From: CAVUBL01 sp963739795
GTDB taxonomy: Bacteria > Acidobacteriota > Thermoanaerobaculia > Multivoradales > DATKCC01
Length of the DNA: 64,000 nucleotides
Direction: 5' to 3'
NCBI GenBank assembly: GCA_963739795.1
Contig: CAVUBL010000015.1
Span: 372,001-436,000 of the forward strand
Position numbers and translations under genes: made by a program
In this document: one piece after another, positions 41,891 to 49,955 of the stretch
Numbering within the stretch: the first letter of the stretch is position 1
Layout of the letters: the number at the start of each line of letters is the position of its first letter
The notes under the pieces: generated by a model
Told to the model about the DNA's origin: nothing
The model's database searches: none
What the model saw: the letters and a program-made list of their open reading frames with translations, nothing else

Positions 41891-42478
41891 TCAATCGTGC
41901 AAGTACTCGGCTAGCTCTTCTTTGAGCATCTGGCGCCCGCGGAAGAGCTTGTTCTTCACGGTGCCCAGGGGCATCGCCTTGAGCTGGGCGATCTCGTCGT
42001 AGGACAGCTCGCCGAAGTGGCGCAGGACGATCAGCTCGCGATACTCCCACGGCAGGCTCTCGATGGCCCGCTGGATCGCGCCGCCCCGCTCCTGGTTGCG
42101 CAGCTCTCCGTACGGTCCCCGGTCACCGCTCGGCAGCTCCCAGTCCATGGCCTCGCCGTCGCGGTCCTGGCGCCCGTCGAGGGACACGAGCTTGACCCGC
42201 CGCTTGCGGATCTGGTCGATGGCGGCGTTCTGAGCCACCCGGAAGATCCAGGTCGAGAAGCGGTACCGCGGGTCGTAGCGATCGAGGGCCTGGTACACCT
42301 TGATGAAGACCTCCTGGGTCAGCTCATGGGCGTCGTCGAGGCTGCGCAGGAGGCGGAACAGGTAGTTGACGAGCCGCCCCTGGTAGCGCTCCACGAGCTC
42401 TCCGAAGCGATCGCGCTCCCCGTGGAGGACGGCTTCGACCAGCTCCTCGTCGGTGGGCTGCACCGCCTCGGGGCTCAT
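41891..42478 (-). CDS. ECF-type RNA polymerase sigma factor
   Basis: The 195-residue protein has region 2 (RLVNYLFRLLRSLDDAHELT, QEVFIKVYQALDRYDPRYRF, STWIFRVAQNAAIDQIRKRR) and region 4 (RAIESLPWEYRELIVLRHFG, ELSYDEIAQLKAMPLGTVKN, KLFRGRQMLKEEL). It is close to the RpoE/SigW-like ECF type. It is the first gene of a likely three-gene unit with the anti-sigma factor and the bactofilin-like protein. Confidence 0.93.
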   Translation of the reverse strand: MSPEAVQPTDEELVEAVLHGERDRFGELVERYQGRLVNYLFRLLRSLDDAHELTQEVFIKVYQALDRYDPRYRFSTWIFRVAQNAAIDQIRKRRVKLVSLDGRQDRDGEAMDWELPSGDRGPYGELRNQERGGAIQRAIESLPWEYRELIVLRHFGELSYDEIAQLKAMPLGTVKNKLFRGRQMLKEELAEYLHD

Positions 42479-42566
42479 GGCGTCAGGGGTGAGTACGGAG
42501 GGTGAACGGGAAGGTTGCAGGGCGTGCGCGGCGCCGGGACCCGGCCGCCGAGCCTCCAGAGCCGAC

Positions 42567-43103
42567 TCAGGCGCCGGTGCCCAGGACGCCGCTCTTCTTG
42601 CCGGTCAGCAGAGCCAGAAGGTCGGCCTCGATCCCATCCGGCGCCTCCTCGACGACCCGGCCCACCTCCTGGCCCCCGCGCTCGACGATGAAGGTCGGGA
42701 CGTACTCGATCTTCCGGCCGGCCAACAGGTCGGCGGGCTCGGTCTTCTCTCGGTTGACGGCAACGTAGGTGACGTCGAAGGGAACCATCCCGCCGACCTG
42801 GTCGAGAGCCCGCCAGAAGCGGGACACCTCGCGCCGGCTGTCCGAGCACCACGTGCCCAGAAAGATGGTGACCCGGGCCCCCGGCGGCACCGTCGTCAGG
42901 GCCTTCGCCGCCTCCTCGTCGATCTCGGAGCGCACCGTCTGGCCGACCCACTCGGGCACCGCCTTCTCGATCTGCTCCCGGCTCGCGCGACCGGTCAAAA
43001 CCGGCGCCTCGTCGGAAGAGGCGGCGGGCCCGGGAAAGATCAGGAATAGGGTGGTGACGGCGACGAAGACCGTCACCGCAGCGAATCGCTGGCGGTGGAT
43101 CAT
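42567..43103 (-). CDS. thioredoxin-fold periplasmic protein with a single active-site cysteine
   Basis: The 178-residue protein has a signal peptide (VTVFVAVTTLFLIFPGPAAS). The thioredoxin core is ARVTIFLGTWCSDSRREVSR and YVPTFIVERGGQEVGRVVEE with a cis-Pro. The active site is CSDS, not CxxC, so it cannot cycle as a disulfide oxidoreductase and may bind partners or act as a monothiol. It shares a 4-bp overlap (ATGA) with the end of the upstream HEAT-cyclophilin gene. Confidence 0.8.
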   Translation of the reverse strand: MIHRQRFAAVTVFVAVTTLFLIFPGPAASSDEAPVLTGRASREQIEKAVPEWVGQTVRSEIDEEAAKALTTVPPGARVTIFLGTWCSDSRREVSRFWRALDQVGGMVPFDVTYVAVNREKTEPADLLAGRKIEYVPTFIVERGGQEVGRVVEEAPDGIEADLLALLTGKKSGVLGTGA

Positions 43104-45313
43104 GACCCGGGAAGTCTACCATCGGCCCGCGCCCGGGCCTCTCGGCCCCTCGCCGCCACCTCGCGGATCGACTCGATGCGGTCGCCCTGCTCGATGCGAT
43201 CCAGCACCTCGTCGCCGGCCACCACCTCGCCGAACGCCGTGTAGCCGCCGTCCAGGTGGGGCGCCGGGGCGAGGGTGATGAAGAACTGGCTGCCGCCGGT
43301 GTCGGGACCGGCCAGGGCCATGCCCAGCACGCCCCGCTTGTAGCGCAGACGGTTGATCTCGTCGCGCAGGTTGTAGCCGGGGCCGCCGTAGCCGTCGGCC
43401 CGCGGGTCGCCCGCCTGGACCACGAAGTCCGGGACCACCCGGTGGAAGGTGAGGCCGTCGTAGAAGCCCTGGTTTGCCAGGTCGAGGAAGGAGATGCAGG
43501 TCAGGGGCGCCAGCGGGCAGTCGAGGCGGACCCTCAGGGCGCCGCGGGTCGTGCGGATCTCCACCTCCCGGGGCACCGCGGAGCGCTGCAGGATCTCCTG
43601 GTAGACGGCCGCGGTCTTGCCCGTGTCGACGGCGCCGGGCGCGGGCTGCGGCCGGCCCAGCTTGGTGAGGGCGCGGGCGGCGTGCTCCCGGGTGGCGAAG
43701 TCGACCTCCCCGGCCAGCTTCTCGAGCATGGCCACCGCCGCGTCCTTCTCGGCGGGCGTCGACCGGCCGCGGGCGACCAGGGCGTCGACCGCCCCCAGCC
43801 GCTCCTCGATGACCTCTGAGCGCAGCGCCCTGGTGAGCGCCGCCTCGATCTCCGGCTCCGCCAGCACGGGCTCGCCCGCCAGCCAGTCGAGGGCGGTGGT
43901 GCGCACGCCGGAATCGGGATCGGCGAGGGCGCGGCGGGCGATGGTGGCCGGCGGGTCGCCTCCCGCCTTGCCCGCGCTTTCGATCGCCAGGGCCAGCTCC
44001 GCGGAGACCACGGCCTCCCGCACCCGCGGATCGATGTCGCCGGCGAGGGAGGTGAGCACCTTCCAGCTCGCGAGCACCCCCGCCGCCTCGGCGGCTCGCG
44101 CCCGGAGGACCGGCTCGCCCGAGAGGGCCCCCTCGCCCAGCGCGCCGCCGGCCCGCGGGTCGCCGCCGGTGGCGAGGGCGAGGAGCGCGGTACCCCGCTC
44201 CCAGGCCCCTGCGGCGGACGGCCCCTCGCCGGCGTGGAAGCGGTCGAGGAGGACCTTGGAGAGCTCCGGATCGAGGAGCCAGGCCGAGGACGCGTCGAGG
44301 GCGGTGACCCGCACGCCGGGGCGCGGGTCGGCCATGAGCTCGAGCAGGCGCGCCCGCCAGTCCGCGGGCGCCGAGGCTCGTCCCTTGGAGATCAGGGTGT
44401 GCGCCGCCTTGAGGGCTTCGATGACCGGTCCCTCCCGCGGGTCGTCGAGGAGCGGCCGGAGGCGCGCCAGGTCGTCGCCCGTGCCGACGAGCCCCAGCGC
44501 CCGGGCGGCCCAGGCGCGCACCTTCGCCTGGGGGTCGCCCACCAGGATGCGGAGCTGAGGAAGGGCGTCGGCCACGGGCCTCCTGGCCAGGGCGAAGGCG
44601 GCCCAGGCGTGGAGGTCCGGGTCCTTGACCTCCAGGCCGTCCACGGCGAGGGAGACGGCCTCCGGCTGCTGGAAGCGGTAGAGGGAGGGCAGGAGCCGCG
44701 CCCAGGACTCCTGGTCGGAGAGCTTGCCCAGGGCGTCGCCGACCTCGCCGACGGAGACACCGATCTTGCCCAGGGCCTCCACCGCCAGCGTGCCGGTCTC
44801 CCGGTCGGGCTCGTGGGCCGCCTCGAGGAGCCGGGCCGCGATCCTCCGGCGCACCTCCTCCTGGCTGGCGGCGAGGCTCTCGCCCAGCTCGCCGAGGGCG
44901 AAGGCGGCGGCGCGGCGCACCGCGGGCTGGTCGTCGATCAGCAGGCCGAGGAGGGGATCGGCGCCCCGGGCGTCATCCACCCGCCCGAGCGCCACGGCGA
45001 GCTCCCGGCGCAGCTCTACCGAGCCGGCGAGGGAGCGGCGCACGATCACCGGCTCGAAGAGCTGGCGGTCGACCAGGAGGAGCAGGAGGCTGCGGGCTTC
45101 GGCGAACGGAATGAGCTCGGGCAGGCCTCCTCCGCCGCCGGCGGCCGATTCGTCCCCGGCGGAGGCGCCGGGAGCGGAGCCGGGGGCGCCGCGGCGAGCC
45201 GTCGAGCAGGCGGCGGAAGCGAGGAGGAGCGCGGCGAGGGACACGACGAGGGGGGCGCGGCGAATGCGGTCCCAGGGGAGGAGGTCGAAGTGGAGGCAGG
45301 GGACACAGCGCAT
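43100..45313 (-). CDS. HEAT-repeat lipoprotein with C-terminal cyclophilin (peptidyl-prolyl isomerase) domain
   Basis: The 737-residue protein has a lipobox (LAALLLASAAC). Residues about 60-560 are HEAT/PBS-type helical repeats (e.g. VRRAAAFALGELGESLAASQ, KVRAWAARALGLVGTGDDLA, PGVRVTALDASSAWLLDPEL). Residues about 590-725 form a cyclophilin: FLDLANQGFYDGLTFHRVVP with the catalytic Arg, DTGGSQFFITLAPAPHLDGG and YTAFGEVV. It is an envelope folding factor with a scaffold. The downstream thioredoxin-like gene is coupled to it. Confidence 0.88.
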   Translation of the reverse strand: MRCVPCLHFDLLPWDRIRRAPLVVSLAALLLASAACSTARRGAPGSAPGASAGDESAAGGGGGLPELIPFAEARSLLLLLVDRQLFEPVIVRRSLAGSVELRRELAVALGRVDDARGADPLLGLLIDDQPAVRRAAAFALGELGESLAASQEEVRRRIAARLLEAAHEPDRETGTLAVEALGKIGVSVGEVGDALGKLSDQESWARLLPSLYRFQQPEAVSLAVDGLEVKDPDLHAWAAFALARRPVADALPQLRILVGDPQAKVRAWAARALGLVGTGDDLARLRPLLDDPREGPVIEALKAAHTLISKGRASAPADWRARLLELMADPRPGVRVTALDASSAWLLDPELSKVLLDRFHAGEGPSAAGAWERGTALLALATGGDPRAGGALGEGALSGEPVLRARAAEAAGVLASWKVLTSLAGDIDPRVREAVVSAELALAIESAGKAGGDPPATIARRALADPDSGVRTTALDWLAGEPVLAEPEIEAALTRALRSEVIEERLGAVDALVARGRSTPAEKDAAVAMLEKLAGEVDFATREHAARALTKLGRPQPAPGAVDTGKTAAVYQEILQRSAVPREVEIRTTRGALRVRLDCPLAPLTCISFLDLANQGFYDGLTFHRVVPDFVVQAGDPRADGYGGPGYNLRDEINRLRYKRGVLGMALAGPDTGGSQFFITLAPAPHLDGGYTAFGEVVAGDEVLDRIEQGDRIESIREVAARGREARARADGRLPGS

Positions 45314-45488
45314 GACGGAACATTTTGGACCCTGCCTTGCTGCCGCACAAGCCGGCGGCGGGGGGTCGGAGGTCGCGGAGCGGCGGCGGGCGGGCGCGCG
45401 CGCGCGATGGAGCCGGTACTGCGGCTCTTATATGATGGCCTTCAGTTCGCCGTCGGCCTCGTGCTCGCTCCCGCGATGTCGAGCCTGT

Positions 45489-46190
45489 ATGCACGCTAAG
45501 ACCACTCCCGTGAAGACCCTTTTTCTCTGGCTCCTCTGGCTCTGGATCGCCCTGACCATCGTCGGCGCCTACCTGCTCGCGCCCCCCATGGTGGGCGGCG
45601 TGGGCGAAGGCGAGTCGAGCCGCCTGCTCTTCTTCCACGTACCCATGGCCTGGACGGCCTTCGTGGCCTTTCTCGCCGCGGGGATCTGGAGCGCCCTGTA
45701 CCTGAAGACCCGCCGGCCGCGCCACGACCGGGCGGCCGCGGCCGCGGTCGGGCTGGGGCTGGTCTTCTGCCTGCTGGCCACCCTCACCGGCACGATTTGG
45801 GCCTACCTCCAGTGGCCATCCCTCTGGAGCTGGGACGCGCGCCAGGTGTCCATCGTCGTGGCCCTGGCCTACTACGCCACCTACCTGGCGCTACGCCGCT
45901 ACGTGGACGACCTGGAGGTGCGCGCCCGGGTGAGCGCCGCCCACGCCGTCCTCGGCCTGGTGGTTGCGCCCTTTCTGTTCATCGGCGCCCCCCGCATGGC
46001 GATCTTCTCCTTCCATCCCCAACCCTTGATCAGCGCGCAGACACTCACCGGGCGGGCGGGACCGGCGATGGAGCCGGCGGGGATGGTGGTCCTGGGTGCA
46101 GGAGTGCTCGGGTTCACGGCAATGTTCTTCTGGCTCCACGACCTCGCGACGCGGCTGACCGTTCTCGAAGAGGACGAGCCGCCCACCTGA
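45489..46190 (+). CDS. ccmC: heme export/chaperone protein CcmC
   Basis: From the ATG at 45489 the protein has 233 residues and six membrane segments. LLFFHVPMAWTAFVAFLAAG and the tryptophan-rich WAYLQWPSLWSWDARQVSIV form the heme-handling WWD-like domain of CcmC; histidines in FFHVP and SFHPQ are expected heme ligands. It delivers heme to CcmE in System I. A TATATGAT 30 bp upstream may be a -10 box. Genes D and F follow. Confidence 0.88.
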   Translation: MHAKTTPVKTLFLWLLWLWIALTIVGAYLLAPPMVGGVGEGESSRLLFFHVPMAWTAFVAFLAAGIWSALYLKTRRPRHDRAAAAAVGLGLVFCLLATLTGTIWAYLQWPSLWSWDARQVSIVVALAYYATYLALRRYVDDLEVRARVSAAHAVLGLVVAPFLFIGAPRMAIFSFHPQPLISAQTLTGRAGPAMEPAGMVVLGAGVLGFTAMFFWLHDLATRLTVLEEDEPPT

Positions 46191-46208
46191 CGGAGACGCT
46201 GCGAACCG

Positions 46209-46418
46209 ATGAACGGCCCGACACCGATTCCCTTTGCGGTCGAGATCGCCTTCGCGGCGGCCAACGTCCTGGTCTGGACCGGGCTCTTCCTCTACCTCCT
46301 GCACCTCGCCAGGCGGGTCCGGCGCCTGGAGGGCACGCGCTCCGGGCGGGTTGAGCCGATGCCGCGCGGAAACGACCTCGGTGCCGCGCAGGGGGGGGCG
46401 ACCCGAAGGCCCGGCTGA
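46209..46418 (+). CDS. CcmD-like small membrane protein
   Basis: The 69-residue protein has one membrane segment (EIAFAAANVLVWTGLFLYLL) followed by the basic HLARRVRRLEG, the standard CcmD layout. CcmD stabilises the CcmC/CcmE holo-complex. Its position between ccmC and ccmF supports the call; sequence alone is too short to be certain. Confidence 0.65.
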   Translation: MNGPTPIPFAVEIAFAAANVLVWTGLFLYLLHLARRVRRLEGTRSGRVEPMPRGNDLGAAQGGATRRPG

Positions 46419-46516
46419 GCCCGGGCTGCCCCCGAGCCGAGCCCGGGCCCGAGCCCGGCCGGGCACCCCCGTCGCAGCGGGCGCCCATCCCGGTAGAGTC
46501 CAGCAGACTCGATTCG

Positions 46517-48493
46517 ATGTTCGACCTCTCCCGCCTCTACCTGCCGGGCGCCCTCGCCCTCTGGAGCGCTCTGCTCCTGTCCGTCGTGTCGCTGTGGGGC
46601 TACTCCCGGGTGCTCCGGGGCGAAGAGGGCGGCTTGCGCTTCGCCCGAAGCGCCTACGGCGGCTTCGCGCTGTCTATCGTCCTCGCCGCCCTGGCCCTGG
46701 GCTTCGCCCTGGTCACCCGCGACTTCCGGCTCGAATACGTGTACCAGTACTCGAGCCTCGACCTGCCCGCGCGCTACCAGCTCGCCGCCTTCTGGGCCGG
46801 CCAGAAGGGGAGCTTCCTGATCTGGCTCCTCTGGGGATCGCTCCTCGGCCTGCCGCTGGCACGGACCGCGGGAAGGCGGGAGCCGGCGGTGATGATCGTC
46901 TACACCCTGACCCTGGTCGCCCTGCTCTTCATTTTGGTCGGTGAGAACCCCTTCCGTATGCTCGGCGAGACGCCGGCCGACGGCCGGGGACTCAATCCCC
47001 TGCTCGAGAACAGCTGGATGGTGATCCATCCGCCCATCATGTTCATCGGCTACGCCGCCTCGGCGATCCCGTTCTCCTTCGCCATGGCCGCCCTGTGGCG
47101 CCGGGACTACGACGGCTGGGCGGCGCGCGCCTTCCCTTGGGCCCTGAGCGGGTTCCTGGTGCTCGGCCTGGCGATCTTGCTGGGCGGCCGCTGGGCCTAC
47201 GAGACCCTCGGCTGGGGCGGCTACTGGGGCTGGGACCCGGTGGAGAACGCCTCGCTCATCCCCTTCCTGCTCGGGACCGTGCTGCTTCACGGCCTCTACC
47301 TGGAGCGCGCGCGAGGGCTCTTCCGGCGCTCGAGCTTCGTTCTCGCCACTCTCGTGTACTTGTCGGTGGTCTACGGGACCTTCCTGACACGCTCCGGAGT
47401 GCTGGCCCACTTCTCGGTCCACAGCTTCGTCGACCTGGGGACCTCGGGATGGCTGCTCGCTCTCATGGCCGTGTTCGGGGGAGGCGCTCTCGTCCTGCTC
47501 GCGCTTCGCCTGCCCGGCGTTCCCACCCGTTCCGACACGGGTCCGCTGGCATCGCGCGGCCCCGTTCTCGGGCTGGCCCTCCTCGCCCTCCTGGTCTCGA
47601 CCCTCGGCATCACCGTGGGGACCTCGGCACCCATGGTCACGGGCTGGTTGGGCAACCCGGCCCAGGTGGCCGCGGAGTTCTACAACCGGATGAACCTGCC
47701 GATCGCCCTCCTGCTGGCGCTGCTCCTGGCCGTGGTGCCGTTTCTCGGCTGGCGAGGCACGCCGCCGCGGGAGCTCGGGCGCAGGCTCCTGCCGTCGGCC
47801 GGGGCCGCGCTGGGGATCACGATCGTGGCGGCGGTCGTCGCCGTGCGCGACCCGCTCTACCTCGCCTATATCTTCCTGGCGCTCCTCGGCCTGGGGGCGA
47901 ATCTCCACAAGCTGGCCCTCGACGTGATCCCGAGGACCCGGGCGTCGGCGGAGGGCGTGCGGGCCTCGCTTCAGGGCCTGCTCGGCGCCGGCGGCTACCT
48001 CTCCCACGTCGGCTTCGGGATCCTGTTGATCGGCCTGCTGGCTTCCTCGGCATACCAGCGGACCACCCGGGCGACGCTGGAGCTGGGCCGGCCGCAGCTC
48101 GTGGACGGCCTGGAGCTCACCTTCCTCGGGCCGAAGGAGGGGGCCGCCCCGGGGAAGGAGGCGATGGCGGTCCGGGTCGAGCGCCCGGACGGCGCTCGCT
48201 TCGAGGTCCGTCCGGAGAGGTCCCGGGCTCCGAGGACCGGCCGCATCACCTGGCGCCCGGACGTCGTTTCGGGTCTCCTCGCGGATCTCTACGTCTCGCC
48301 CCAGGGCTACTCGCCGGAGCAGCGGCCGCCGGCCCTGGCGGTCGAGGTGATCGACAAGCCGCTGATCCTGCTGGTCTGGCTCGGGTTCTCGGCGATCCTC
48401 GCGGGCGGCCTCCTGGCGGCCGTCCAGAGGTTCCGCCAGGCCCCGCGTATGGACCCGGGAGCTTCGGCCCAGTCGTCGTCTCGAAGCCCTTGA
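46517..48493 (+). CDS. ccmF: cytochrome c heme lyase subunit CcmF
   Basis: The 658-residue protein has about 14 membrane segments. Diagnostic motifs are FWAGQKGSFLIWLLWGSLLG, NPLLENSWMVIHPPIMFIGY and the WWD domain GRWAYETLGWGGYWGWDPVE (then NAS), plus GTFLTRSGVLAHFSVHSFVD with conserved histidines. CcmF transfers heme from CcmE to apocytochrome c. No ccmE, ccmG or ccmH is seen in the window. Confidence 0.94.
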   Translation: MFDLSRLYLPGALALWSALLLSVVSLWGYSRVLRGEEGGLRFARSAYGGFALSIVLAALALGFALVTRDFRLEYVYQYSSLDLPARYQLAAFWAGQKGSFLIWLLWGSLLGLPLARTAGRREPAVMIVYTLTLVALLFILVGENPFRMLGETPADGRGLNPLLENSWMVIHPPIMFIGYAASAIPFSFAMAALWRRDYDGWAARAFPWALSGFLVLGLAILLGGRWAYETLGWGGYWGWDPVENASLIPFLLGTVLLHGLYLERARGLFRRSSFVLATLVYLSVVYGTFLTRSGVLAHFSVHSFVDLGTSGWLLALMAVFGGGALVLLALRLPGVPTRSDTGPLASRGPVLGLALLALLVSTLGITVGTSAPMVTGWLGNPAQVAAEFYNRMNLPIALLLALLLAVVPFLGWRGTPPRELGRRLLPSAGAALGITIVAAVVAVRDPLYLAYIFLALLGLGANLHKLALDVIPRTRASAEGVRASLQGLLGAGGYLSHVGFGILLIGLLASSAYQRTTRATLELGRPQLVDGLELTFLGPKEGAAPGKEAMAVRVERPDGARFEVRPERSRAPRTGRITWRPDVVSGLLADLYVSPQGYSPEQRPPALAVEVIDKPLILLVWLGFSAILAGGLLAAVQRFRQAPRMDPGASAQSSSRSP

Positions 48494-48558
48494 GGACCCC
48501 GCTCCGGAAATCCGGCGCCGCACCGAGAGCGCCGGCGGATCTCTGGAACGTGGACTCC

Positions 48559-49302
48559 CTACATCCCCACCGCGAGACGCTCGGCGAGAAGAGGTGGCAA
48601 GCCGGCCTGGCGGATCCGCTCCTGGGCGGCGGCGACGGGGTACTCCGCCCGGTACCAGCGGACCAGGCGCCGCTCGCTGTCGTAGATCATGTACGAGGCC
48701 CGGGGGTCGCCGTCCCGGGGCTGGCCGATGGAGCCCGGGTTGACCAGGTAGCGGCGGTCGGCCGCGAGCTCGACGGCCCCCTGCTGGCCGGCGAGCTGGC
48801 GCACGTCGATCGAGTGCGCCCCCAGGCCGAACAGGGAGGTCACGTGGGTATGGCCGAAGAAGGTGACGCCGGCGGAGGAACCCGCGAAGGCCTCGAGGGC
48901 GTCGCGGTCGGTGAACAGGTAGCGATCCTCGTCAACCGGCGAGCCGTGGCAGACGGCGAGACCCTCCTCGACCTCGAGGGGGCCGGTGGGTAGCCGGCGG
49001 ACGTAGCGGAGGTTCTGTGGCGTCAGTCGGGAGGTGGTCCACCGGGCGGCGGCCAGGGCCGCGTGATTGAAATTGGCGCCGCTGTCGATCCCGGCGACCA
49101 CCTTGTCGTGGTTGCCCCGCACCACCACGACCCGGCCGGAAAGGGAGCGGACGGCCTCGACGACCTGGTTCGGCGCCCCGCCGTAGCCCACCAGATCGCC
49201 GAGCACCAGTGTGGCGTCGAAGCGCTTCCGGCGGACCCGTCGCAGCACGGTGTCGAAGGCCGACCAGTTGCCGTGCATGTCCGAGAGGATCAGGTACCTC
49301 AC
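48559..49302 (-). CDS. calcineurin-like metallophosphoesterase (YfcE type)
   Basis: From a GTG at 49302 the protein has 247 residues: VRYLILSDMHGNWSAFDTVL (DxH), DATLVLGDLVGYGGAPNQVV (GDxxxYG), VVVVRGNHDKVVAGIDSGAN (GNHD), AVCHGSP and FFGHTHVTS (GHxH). All metal-binding residues are present. Substrate unknown; relatives cleave nucleotide or phosphodiester bonds. It overlaps the aroK stop by 4 bp (GTGA). Confidence 0.87.
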   Translation of the reverse strand: MRYLILSDMHGNWSAFDTVLRRVRRKRFDATLVLGDLVGYGGAPNQVVEAVRSLSGRVVVVRGNHDKVVAGIDSGANFNHAALAAARWTTSRLTPQNLRYVRRLPTGPLEVEEGLAVCHGSPVDEDRYLFTDRDALEAFAGSSAGVTFFGHTHVTSLFGLGAHSIDVRQLAGQQGAVELAADRRYLVNPGSIGQPRDGDPRASYMIYDSERRLVRWYRAEYPVAAAQERIRQAGLPPLLAERLAVGM

Positions 49303-49805
49303 ATCGCCCTCCTCAGCAGGAGGGCCGCCCGGGCCGCCACCTCCTCCGGCGTCTCCCGGGGCTCGATCGACAGCTCCATCTCGGCCCCGCGGTAGAACGG
49401 CAGACGGCTGCGGTAAAGCTCCAGGGCCTGCTCCTCGGTCTGAAACAGGGGCCGATCCTCCTTGCCCAGGGCGCCGATGCGCTCGGCGATCACCGAGAAG
49501 GGCGGATTGAGCCACACCGAGACGCCCCGGCCGGCGAGCAACCGCCGGTTGGACTCCTGGGTGAGGGTGCCGCCGCCGGTGGCGAGGACCGCGTCGGGGG
49601 CCTCGAGGGCGGCGACCAGCGCCTCGTGCTCGATCCGCCGGAACAGAGCCTCGCCGCCTTCGGCGAAGATCTCGCGCACCGACCGGCCGGCGCCTGCTTC
49701 GATCTCATGGTCGAGGTCGAAGAAAGGCACGCCCAGGCGCTCGGCCAGGAGACGACCGACCGTGGTCTTGCCAGAGCCCATGAAGCCGGTCAGAAACACG
49801 CGCAT
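49299..49805 (-). CDS. aroK: shikimate kinase
   Basis: The 168-residue protein has the Walker A MRVFLTGFMGSGKTTVGRLL, the shikimate-binding FFDLDHEIEA and EALFRRIEHE, and ATGGGTLTQESNRR (GGG). The lid is KEDRPLF. It phosphorylates shikimate in aromatic amino acid synthesis. In many genomes aroK lies near pilQ; here pilQ is about 10 kb away on the same strand. It is translationally coupled to the phosphoesterase gene. Confidence 0.94.
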   Translation of the reverse strand: MRVFLTGFMGSGKTTVGRLLAERLGVPFFDLDHEIEAGAGRSVREIFAEGGEALFRRIEHEALVAALEAPDAVLATGGGTLTQESNRRLLAGRGVSVWLNPPFSVIAERIGALGKEDRPLFQTEEQALELYRSRLPFYRGAEMELSIEPRETPEEVAARAALLLRRAM

Positions 49806-49808
49806 TGC

Positions 49809-49955
49809 TCAAGGGGAGGGGTGCGGCGGATGCTCGTCGATCCGCTCGGCCGACTTCGCTCCCTCCCGGCGCACGGCGCGCACCAACAGAAACGCGAAGC
49901 CTCCCCAGATCAGACAGCATACTGCGACCATCATCACCACGGCGGAGGTGCTCAT
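49809..49955 (-). CDS. MetS-type small subunit of NSS transporter
   Basis: A 48-residue protein too short to stand out among ORFs: MSTSAVVMMVAVCCLIWGGF, AFLLVRAVRR, then a charged tail. It has a single membrane segment. Its ATG overlaps the stop of the large NSS transporter by 4 bp (ATGA), the arrangement of MetP/MetS methionine/alanine transporters in actinobacteria. It probably stabilises the transporter. Confidence 0.75.
   Translation of the reverse strand: MSTSAVVMMVAVCCLIWGGFAFLLVRAVRREGAKSAERIDEHPPHPSP

Noticed and set aside
48494..48558. Hairpin CCGGCGC / GCGCCGG after ccmF as a terminator
   Set aside because: Only 7 bp of stem, a 10-base loop and no T tract.
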